A stretch of DNA of 20,147 nucleotides from contig QIIF01000106.1 of the NCBI GenBank assembly GCA_003231075.1, positions 1 to 20,147 of the forward strand, in the 5' to 3' direction. Shown here one piece after another: positions 12,555 through 19,142 of the stretch. Numbering within the stretch: the stretch's first letter is position 1; each line of letters opens with the position of its first letter. The notes below the pieces were generated by a model that made no database searches, had not been told where the DNA came from, and saw nothing but the letters and a program-made list of their open reading frames with translations. The position numbers and the translations under genes were made by a program. The stretch comes from Candidatus Falkowiibacteriota bacterium (GTDB taxonomy: Bacteria; Patescibacteriota; Patescibacteriia; Patescibacteriales; SZUA-104).

Positions 12555-12588
12555 ATAAAAATCCTCGTTAGATAAGATTCTAACGAGG
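12555..12588 (-). terminator. Terminator for the minus-strand 127-aa gene
   Basis: On the minus strand CCTCGTTAG pairs with CTAACGAGG (9 bp, 8-base loop) and is followed by ATTTTTATTT. It lies 10 bases after the stop codon. Confidence 0.8.
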
Positions 12589-12598
12589 GCTATGTTTG

Positions 12599-12982
12599 TT
12601 ACATTATTTTTTTTACATTAATGTCGTTTATTGCCATACTGCTAAACTGCTCTTTAATGATTTTTTCGCCAATTTTAAATTTTATTGTACCATCAATACT
12701 GTAGATTGCTATCTTTTCTCCAAGCATAAATGGAATTGGGCTTGTTTTGTAAACATTGTTTTTATCGGCGTATAATAAAACTGTAAATTTTTTCTTTCCT
12801 ATGATTATGTCAGCGAAATTAGGGAGCAACCTCTCTTTTGTTAAATAAAGCTCAAATTCAACAAAAGACATCTTGTCTTCTGATTTTTTGTAAATTATTT
12901 TTGCTGTTATGCTGTGTATAGTGGGTACTGGGTTATTTTCAAGCAACTTGTTAAATTCATCCGGAATTTTTTTTATAGACAT
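12599..12982 (-). CDS. Hypothetical protein (127 aa)
   Basis: The start is supported by GGAGG five to six bases before the ATG (minus strand, CGGAGGATAAAATG), and a terminator follows the stop. The predicted protein looks like a small beta-rich domain: alternating hydrophobic strands such as VEFELYLTKERLLPNFADIIIG and FTVLLYADKNNVYKTSPIPFML, then FKIGEKIIKEQF. No known motif was recognised. The gene sits between two direct repeats (about 12486-12534 and 13031-13077) in opposite orientation to its neighbours, so it may be a separately acquired or excisable cassette. Confidence 0.75.
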   Translation of the reverse strand: MSIKKIPDEFNKLLENNPVPTIHSITAKIIYKKSEDKMSFVEFELYLTKERLLPNFADIIIGKKKFTVLLYADKNNVYKTSPIPFMLGEKIAIYSIDGTIKFKIGEKIIKEQFSSMAINDINVKKIM

Positions 12983-13030
12983 TTTATCCTCCGTTGAAAA
13001 ATTTTTAAGGAACGAATGTTCCTCCTTGTT

Positions 13031-13077
13031 TTGACCAAAGCCATTTGATCTGCTAATCTTAAGTTAGCTTATTTAAA
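13031..13077. repeat. Direct repeat, copy 2 (right of the 127-aa gene)
   Basis: Second copy of the repeat at 12486-12534, ending 14 bases before the transposase start codon. It may supply part of the transposase leader. A hairpin GGAAC-GAAT-GTTCC lies just to its left. Confidence 0.8.
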
Positions 13078-13090
13078 CTTTTTTGTCAAA

Positions 13091-13810
13091 ATGCGAAAAG
13101 TCAAATTCCAAACCGGCGAATATTACCATATCTACAACCGCGGAGTGGATAAGCGGGAAGTTTTTTGCAATGAAAAAGACTTTATAAGGTTTTTAACCGG
13201 AATGCGGGAATTTAACAAAAAAGAAACGATAAATAGTTTATATAGATTAAACCAAATTAAGAAAAAACGATTGAACGCGGAAAAAGAAGCTAAGCTCCTA
13301 CGATTTTCTGCATCCGCAGAAAATCGTAGGAGCTTAGCTTCTTTAGTTGGCCTTATAAGCTATTCTCTAATTCCAAACCACTATCATTTTATATTGAAAC
13401 AATCAATGGATAACGGTATAAAAAATTTTATGCATAAATTGGGGACCGGCTATACTAACTATTTCAACGCAAAACACAAACGCTCCGGATCTCTTTTCCA
13501 GGGACCGTTTAATGCTGTTCCCATTAAGGACTCCTATTATTTATGTAAACTTCTAATTTATGTGAACTATAATTACGAAATTCATAATTTGGGGAAAGCC
13601 GGGAGCTGGCCGTGGTCAAGTTATTCGGATATTACCGGCAAAAGGAACGGAACCCTGTGCAATTTAAATATAATAAAAGAAGAATTCGGGACAGTGGAAG
13701 AATTTAAAAATTTAGCCGCTGAAATAATTCCTGAGATTAAAGAGAATAAAAAATTACGGAAATATTTATTAGAAGAGAATAAAAAATTACGGAAATATTT
13801 ATTAGAATAG
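13091..13810 (+). CDS. REP-associated tyrosine transposase (RAYT, HUH/Y1 family)
   Basis: A Y1-type HUH nuclease related to IS200/IS605 TnpA, of the domesticated class associated with REP palindromes. It starts FQTGEYYHIYNRGVDKREVF. The HUH pair is H97/H99 in PNHYHFIL. The candidate catalytic tyrosine is Y121 or Y124 in GYTNYFNAKHKRSGSLFQG. WPWSSY is a typical C-terminal motif. Residues 65-85 are the translation of a 62-bp perfect hairpin, inserted in frame between the N-terminal region and the HUH strand. The C-terminus holds a tandem 11-residue duplication (ENKKLRKYLLE twice). No SD and no IS ends were seen. Activity is plausible, since the insertion lies outside catalytic motifs. Confidence 0.92.
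   Translation: MRKVKFQTGEYYHIYNRGVDKREVFCNEKDFIRFLTGMREFNKKETINSLYRLNQIKKKRLNAEKEAKLLRFSASAENRRSLASLVGLISYSLIPNHYHFILKQSMDNGIKNFMHKLGTGYTNYFNAKHKRSGSLFQGPFNAVPIKDSYYLCKLLIYVNYNYEIHNLGKAGSWPWSSYSDITGKRNGTLCNLNIIKEEFGTVEEFKNLAAEIIPEIKENKKLRKYLLEENKKLRKYLLE
13283..13344. repeat. In-frame 62-bp perfect hairpin element inside the transposase gene
   Basis: Perfectly complementary 28-base arms starting AAAGAAGCTAAGCTCCTACG flank the loop CATCCG. It shares most of its arm sequence and its reading frame (EAKLLRF...NRRSLAS) with the element in elp3 at 7469-7532. The differing base pairs near the tip are changed on both arms, so pairing is preserved. Confidence 0.92.
13742..13807. repeat. 33-bp perfect tandem duplication at the transposase 3' end
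   Basis: Two identical 33-base units (GAGAATAAAAAATTACGGAA...) adjoin each other just before the TAG stop, repeating 11 residues. Confidence 0.95.
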
Positions 13811-13842
13811 CTCCGTAAAGCGTCTCGGACGCTCTACGGAGC
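13810..13842. repeat. REP-like hairpin just after the transposase
   Basis: GCTCCGTA-A-AGCGTC-TCG-GACGCT-C-TACGGAGC forms a 14-bp hairpin with one mismatch. It starts at the last base of the transposase stop codon. No T-run follows, so it is more like a REP unit than a terminator. RAYT genes are typically flanked by REPs. Confidence 0.75.
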
Positions 13843-13854
13843 CGAACAAACAAA

Positions 13855-14643
13855 ATGAAAAAAATTATAATCACACTCGTTTTATTATTTTTAATTCCCG
13901 GCTCTTTTGTTCTGGGGAGCGATAATCTCGCGCAAAGATTGGCGGGAAAAATTTTATTGCAAGTGGAGTCGCATGGCGAAGCTTGGTATGTTAATCCGGC
14001 TGATTATAGAAGATACTATCTGGGCCGGCCCAAAGACGCTTTTGCCGTAATGCGCGATTTCGGCTTGGGCGTAAAACATAACGAACTTGCGATATATTTA
14101 AAAAATAATTTTCCGGAAAGATTGTCCGGAAAAATTATGATAGACGCGGAAACAAACGGCGAGGCCTACTATGTATACCCTGATGATTTGAAAGGATATT
14201 ATCTAGGACGGCCGCGGGACGCTTGGAATATTATGAGAAAATTAAGCTTGGGGATTGCCAATAAAAATTTAAACCGAATCGGCGTGGGATTTTTAAATAT
14301 TAAAACTAATCCAAACCAAAACAACAATCAAAATCAAAACAATAAAACCAACAGCACGCTTTACGCGGCGGCGCAAGCAATCAGAGACGGAAATACGGCG
14401 AAAACTTTGACTTATTTTACTCCCGAACTGCGCAAAGCGATTGAATACACAATGAATTTTCTGGACAGCGAAGGCCGGCTTACTCTTGGCAATATACTAT
14501 CCGGTTCAAAACTTATAAAATCAACCGCGAATGAAAAAATTTACGCCGACAAGATTTATTTCGGAATGGGCGGCTATGATGTTGAAGTTAAATTCCATGT
14601 TAAAAAACAAAAAGACGGAATATGGCTGATAATTAACTTATAA
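13855..14643 (+). CDS. Secreted protein with two GKI-GEAYYV-YYLGRP repeats
   Basis: Residues 1-20 form a signal peptide (KKIIITLVLLFLIPGSFVLGS). Two tandem repeats of about 45 residues follow at about 31-77 and 91-137. Each has GKI...GEA(W/Y)YV-P, then YYLGRP(K/R)DA and a MR-LGLG/SLGI end. An Asn/Gln-rich linker (about 152-168) leads to a C-terminal domain (about 170-262) with a compact alpha+beta look (AAAQAIRDGNTAKTLTYFTPELRKAIEY... FHVKKQKDGIWLIINL), like small NTF2/DUF4878-type domains. The repeat is seen in many CPR secreted or envelope proteins, but its function is not known to me. The 3' end overlaps the convergent MFS gene by 6 bases. No SD is seen. Confidence 0.85.
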   Translation: MKKIIITLVLLFLIPGSFVLGSDNLAQRLAGKILLQVESHGEAWYVNPADYRRYYLGRPKDAFAVMRDFGLGVKHNELAIYLKNNFPERLSGKIMIDAETNGEAYYVYPDDLKGYYLGRPRDAWNIMRKLSLGIANKNLNRIGVGFLNIKTNPNQNNNQNQNNKTNSTLYAAAQAIRDGNTAKTLTYFTPELRKAIEYTMNFLDSEGRLTLGNILSGSKLIKSTANEKIYADKIYFGMGGYDVEVKFHVKKQKDGIWLIINL

Positions 14644-15792
14644 AAAATTAACCAATAAAGAAGCCAAAGCCGCTAAAATAAATGTCCAATTAAGCCCGAA
14701 GTTCAAAGCGATTAAAATAGCGAAAGCCAATATTAATGTCTTGCCGAAATTAACGGCCATTTCTTTTATTACCGTATATTCATCAACATAATGCCCTTGA
14801 TCCGCCATCATTTCATAATTTAACGCGTCAAACGGCGTGTCTTTAAAAATTTTCGCGAAATTATGATAAGCGCCGGCTAAAAAAATCTGGAATGATGTTA
14901 AAACATATATTTTTAAAACCCAACCCAAGGCGTAAAATCCGCTTCCCCAATGTATCATTTTTCTTTTGCTGAAAATATCGGCATACTTGCCGACGGCCAG
15001 CTGTAAAATTACCGCCGCCAAAACAATCAACGATGAAACCGCGCCGACATTAAAAAAATTACCATCCAAGAGCTGCCATATAAAAATCGGCCAAATTATC
15101 AAGGTAACGGCGTTCTCGGCGCCATTAGCGGTATTCGCCATAATTATTCTTCTGTTTTTTTTGGCGATAAACTGCTTTATAGTTTCTTTATAACTCCAGG
15201 CAAATTTTTCTTTTGTGCGCGGCAAATTTAAAAAGGGAATATAAGAAAATAAATAAACAATAATAACAATCAAAATAACGACATTAAAGCCATATTTCAT
15301 AATCAGCCATCCCGATATTACCGGCATAATTATACCCAGAAAAGAATAAGACGCCCAGATTAAACTGACATTTTTGCCTCTGTCCGCCTTATCGGTAAAT
15401 TTGGCAAAATCAATATGAAAAGGATACCAGAAAGCAACTCTGTATAAAGTAAGTATGGTTAAAGATACGGCGATAAAAAGAATTAAATAATTATCGGCCA
15501 AAAACAAACTGGCGTAAAAAGAAGAAACTAAAAAAACACTGGCCCTAAGCGATTTTCTTAGTCCGATTTTATTCAAAATCTGCGCTCCCCACGGCAAAAC
15601 CATAGCATATAAAAAATTGCCGATTAAATAATAAAGAAAAACATAGCTTATATTATAACCAAACTTTGTTAAAAAAAATATGGGCATAAATAGCCCAAGC
15701 AAAAGATTGGCGGTAAACTGGATTATTCTTCCTAAAAACAGGGCGGTAAAGCCCTGGGAGAGGTGATTGTTGAAGTATTTTATTTTAAACAT
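14638..15792 (-). CDS. Major facilitator superfamily transporter
   Basis: A 384-residue inner-membrane protein with about 11-12 hydrophobic segments. The loop 2-3 signature appears in diverged form (LNKIGLRKSLRAS). A cytoplasmic central loop at about 185-215 carries PRTKEKFAWSYKETIKQFIAKKNRR, and FSKRKMIH in the second half is the matching loop 8-9. Aromatic-rich segments and a short C-terminus make it an ordinary but unassigned MFS member; the substrate is unknown. It is downstream of leuS across a 150-base repeat-containing spacer and convergent with the secreted-protein gene. No SD is seen. Confidence 0.88.
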   Translation of the reverse strand: MFKIKYFNNHLSQGFTALFLGRIIQFTANLLLGLFMPIFFLTKFGYNISYVFLYYLIGNFLYAMVLPWGAQILNKIGLRKSLRASVFLVSSFYASLFLADNYLILFIAVSLTILTLYRVAFWYPFHIDFAKFTDKADRGKNVSLIWASYSFLGIIMPVISGWLIMKYGFNVVILIVIIVYLFSYIPFLNLPRTKEKFAWSYKETIKQFIAKKNRRIIMANTANGAENAVTLIIWPIFIWQLLDGNFFNVGAVSSLIVLAAVILQLAVGKYADIFSKRKMIHWGSGFYALGWVLKIYVLTSFQIFLAGAYHNFAKIFKDTPFDALNYEMMADQGHYVDEYTVIKEMAVNFGKTLILAFAILIALNFGLNWTFILAALASLLVNFL

Positions 15793-15797
15793 AGCTT

Positions 15798-15937
15798 AGT
15801 AAATTTCTAAATTATAAATTATAATTTCTAACAGACCCCTAATGACAAAATGTTTATCCCGAGCACTCGGGATGGATTTGATTTGACATTTGAGCTTTGG
15901 ATTTATAAATTTTATTAGAAATTAGAAATTGTAATTT
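15798..15937. repeat. Nested inverted repeat between leuS and the MFS gene
   Basis: Outer AT-rich arms made of AATTTCTAAATTATAA words (about 15798-15830 and 15912-15937) are inverted. Inside lies the 8-bp hairpin ATCCCGAG-CA-CTCGGGAT (15856-15873) followed by TGGATTTGATTTGACATTTG. There is no T-run after the hairpin on the minus strand, so a terminator role for leuS is uncertain. Confidence 0.65.
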
Positions 15938-15942
15938 AGAAA

Positions 15943-18900
15943 TTATATCGTTGTTTTTATTATTTGCTTGGCTACAATATTTAATAATCTCCCCTTCACA
16001 AAAATAATTTTAACAACTTCCTTTCCCTCTATCCACTTCTTAATCTTCTCGCTTTCTCGCGCGAATTTAACAGCATCTTCTTCATTAATATCCGCGGGCG
16101 CTTCAATGGTGTCGCGCGTCTTACTATTGACCTGAATCACTAAATTAATTATCTCGTCTTTAACCATCGCCGGATTATATTCAGGCCATTTTTCTTTAAG
16201 GATACCGGTTTTATTTCCAAGCTTGGACCATAATTCTTCCGCTATATGGGGAGCGAATGGAGAAAGAATAATTAAAAATTTTTCCATAGCCGCGCGGGGA
16301 ACCGTATCGGCGGCGCTTACAAGATTAACAAAAATCATCATCTGAGAAATTGCGGTATTAAAACGCATACTGCTTATGTCTTCGGTTACCTTTTTAATAG
16401 TTTTGTGCAAACTCGGCGGTATTTCTTTGGGAACATCCTGGCAGCTGCCGCCGCATTCTACGAATTTTTTGGATTCAAACAAGTTCCATACTTTATCCAA
16501 AAATCTTCGTACCCCTTTTACGCCTTCCGCGCTCCAGGCGATGCTCTGCGTAAACGGCCCCATAAACATCTCATAAAGCCTGATTGAATCGGCTCCGTAT
16601 GCCTCAATTATATCATCGGGATTAATAACATTATGCCATCGTTTGCTCATTTTCCTGCCGTCTTCGGCGTTAATAAGGCCTACATGAACCAACCTTTTAA
16701 ACGGCTCTTTTGTTGAAACCGCGCCGATGTCATATAAAAATTTATGCCAAAATCTGGCGTACAAAAGATGCCTGGTCGCGTGCTCGGCTCCGCCGACATA
16801 CAAGTCCACGGGCATCCATTCTTTTTCTTCTTTTTTATCCACTAACTCTTTTTTGTTTTTCGGATCAATGTATCTTAAATAATACCAGCTTGAACCGGCC
16901 CATTGGGGCATGGTATTAGTTTCTCTTTTCGCCGGTCCTCCGCATTTCGGGCATTTTATATTTACCCAGTCGGTAATTTTGGCAAGCGGCCCCTCGCCCG
17001 TTCCGGTCGGCTCATAGCCCTCCACCTCCGGTAATTCAAGCGGCAAATCCTTTTCAGGAACCGGAATTACGCCCGGAGTTGAAACCTTAAATAAATTTTC
17101 TATAAAATCAACTTTTTTAATATTCTCATCTGCCGACATGTGCCCGTAATTTTCCAATACCGCTATTTCAGCCGTTTCTTTAAAGTTATCAATATAATAA
17201 TTTCTTATTTCACTTGTTATCCATGGATCCTTTTTGCCAAAAACAAAATACATTTTACCGGTATTATCTTTTACTTTTTTAATATTTAATTTCCTGTCTT
17301 GGAATTTTTTAAATATGCTTAATTCCTTCTTATCCATCTCGCCGGAAAATTGATTAAAATATTCATCTGGCGATTGGAACCCTACGGGGGCAACCAGGGT
17401 TAAACTTTCCAATTTATATTTTTCAGCTAATTTTAAAGCCAAGTGCCCGCCCATACTATGCCCGACTAAATGAAAACCTTTTAAATTATGTGTTTTAATT
17501 TTTTTTTCAATAAAAGAAAACCATTCGTCAAAATCCGGCTCATCAGTATTTGGAGCGTCAAAAGCAAAAGTTTCATATCCTTTGGACTCTAAATTTTTTC
17601 TAAGCTCCGGAATAAATCCTGCTTTAGAATTATCTTCCCACCCATGAAGAATAAGAACTTGCTCTTTCTTTTCCGCGCATTTTTCGCAATGAATAATCGG
17701 TATCGGCTCGCCCCAATATCTTTGCCGCGAGAAAACCCAATCCCGCATTTTATAATTCACCTTCTTCTTTCCAGCCCCTTTTTTCTCCAACCATTTCGCC
17801 ATTTCCTCGCGGGCTTTTTCAGAAGTCATCCCAGAATATTTTCCTGAATTTAATAAAATACCATCTTTACCTATATAACAAAAAACATTTGTTGATTGGC
17901 ATTTTCTTACTATTGAATATTGATATTTTAATGTTTCTATTGCAGAGTCCTTGAAATTCAAGCTCTCTCTTTTTTTTATGGCTGAACTAAAAAATATATC
18001 TTTGGTGTTAAATTTATTATAATCTGGTTCAACAACATGCTTTATGCTTAAATTATATTTTTTCGCAAACTCCCAATCCCGCTCGTCATGCGCCGGCACA
18101 GCCATAACCGCCCCCGTGCCGTAATACCCCAAAACATAATCAGCGACGAACAAAGGAATCTCTTCGTTATTGAACGGATTAACAGCTTTAATTCCCTTTA
18201 ATTCAACGCCTGTTTTTTCTTTTTGCAATTCCGTCCGCTCTAATTCAGTTTTTTTATTAGCGTTTTCTATATATTTTTTAACCTCACCCAAATTCTCAAT
18301 TTTATCTCCCAGTTCATCAATCAACTTATGTTCAGGAGACACAACTGCGTATGTCATGCCAAAAACCGTATCTATTCTAGTCGTATAAACCTTAATTCCT
18401 AATTCGTAATTTTTAATTTTTAATTCAAATTCCACGCCTTCTGACCTGCCTATCCAATTTTTCTGCTGAGACAATATAGAATCTTCCCAATCCAATTTTT
18501 CCTTATCCAAATCATAAAGCAGCCTGTCCGCGTATTCGGTCATTTTCAAAACCCATTGCCTCATTTTTTTTTGTTCTATCTTCGTTCCGCACCGTTCGCA
18601 TAAGCCGTTTTCCAAGTCCTCGTTCGCCAATCCGGTTTTACATTTGGGACACCAATTAATCGGCTTGTCAGATTCATAAGCCAGCCCGCGCTCAAACATT
18701 TTTAAAAATATCCACTGAGTCCATTTATAATATTCTGGATCAGTCGTATTTATCTCCCTGTCCCAGTCATAAGTAAACCCGAATTTTTTTAATTGCTTTT
18801 TAAAAACTGCTATATTCTTTTCAACAGCCGCTCTGGGATGGACTTTATTTTCTAAAGCGTAATTCTCCGCCGGCAAGCCAAAAGCGTCCCATCCTATCGG

Positions 18901-19113
18901 ATGAAGAACGCTATAACCGTTAAGCATCATAAAACGGCTATACACATCAGTCGCGATATAGCCCTTTGGATGCCCGACATGCAGTCCGGCGCCCGAGGGA
19001 TATGGAAACATATCAAGCGCGTAAAACTTTTTCTCCTTACTATAATTCTTATAAACGCCGCTCTCCTCCCACTTCTGTTGCCACTTGGATTCTACTTTTT
19101 TATGATTATACAT
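15943..19113 (-). CDS. leuS: Leucyl-tRNA synthetase with an inserted serine-hydrolase domain
   Basis: Class I synthetase charging tRNA-Leu, with 1056 residues. In order: FPYPSGAGLHVGH (HIGH, 45-48); zinc ribbon C155/C158/C172/C175; CP1 editing domain with TTRIDTVFG and HDERD (D343, D346); an extra segment of about 50 residues at 364-413; RDWVFSRQRYWGEPIPIIHC; KMSKR (821-825); then anticodon-binding and C-terminal domains. Between HCEKC (475-479) and PGVIPVPEKDLP (from 680) is a complete RBBP9/YdeN-like alpha/beta hydrolase of about 200 residues. It has ILHGW (oxyanion strand), nucleophile S553 in GHSMGG, D629 in GKKDPW and H658 in NYGHMS. Flanking LeuRS sequence continues normally on both sides. 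The start ATG lacks an SD and lies 29 bases after the CNNM gene. Confidence 0.97.
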   Translation of the reverse strand: MYNHKKVESKWQQKWEESGVYKNYSKEKKFYALDMFPYPSGAGLHVGHPKGYIATDVYSRFMMLNGYSVLHPIGWDAFGLPAENYALENKVHPRAAVEKNIAVFKKQLKKFGFTYDWDREINTTDPEYYKWTQWIFLKMFERGLAYESDKPINWCPKCKTGLANEDLENGLCERCGTKIEQKKMRQWVLKMTEYADRLLYDLDKEKLDWEDSILSQQKNWIGRSEGVEFELKIKNYELGIKVYTTRIDTVFGMTYAVVSPEHKLIDELGDKIENLGEVKKYIENANKKTELERTELQKEKTGVELKGIKAVNPFNNEEIPLFVADYVLGYYGTGAVMAVPAHDERDWEFAKKYNLSIKHVVEPDYNKFNTKDIFFSSAIKKRESLNFKDSAIETLKYQYSIVRKCQSTNVFCYIGKDGILLNSGKYSGMTSEKAREEMAKWLEKKGAGKKKVNYKMRDWVFSRQRYWGEPIPIIHCEKCAEKKEQVLILHGWEDNSKAGFIPELRKNLESKGYETFAFDAPNTDEPDFDEWFSFIEKKIKTHNLKGFHLVGHSMGGHLALKLAEKYKLESLTLVAPVGFQSPDEYFNQFSGEMDKKELSIFKKFQDRKLNIKKVKDNTGKMYFVFGKKDPWITSEIRNYYIDNFKETAEIAVLENYGHMSADENIKKVDFIENLFKVSTPGVIPVPEKDLPLELPEVEGYEPTGTGEGPLAKITDWVNIKCPKCGGPAKRETNTMPQWAGSSWYYLRYIDPKNKKELVDKKEEKEWMPVDLYVGGAEHATRHLLYARFWHKFLYDIGAVSTKEPFKRLVHVGLINAEDGRKMSKRWHNVINPDDIIEAYGADSIRLYEMFMGPFTQSIAWSAEGVKGVRRFLDKVWNLFESKKFVECGGSCQDVPKEIPPSLHKTIKKVTEDISSMRFNTAISQMMIFVNLVSAADTVPRAAMEKFLIILSPFAPHIAEELWSKLGNKTGILKEKWPEYNPAMVKDEIINLVIQVNSKTRDTIEAPADINEEDAVKFARESEKIKKWIEGKEVVKIIFVKGRLLNIVAKQIIKTTI

Positions 19114-19142
19114 AAAATATGATTCAAATCTTCAAATTATGC

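Noticed and set aside
17077..17676. Separate hydrolase gene or frameshift artefact within leuS
   Set aside because: The reading frame is continuous on both sides, with no stop or start, and LeuRS motifs resume exactly. A chimeric assembly remains possible but is not suggested by the sequence.
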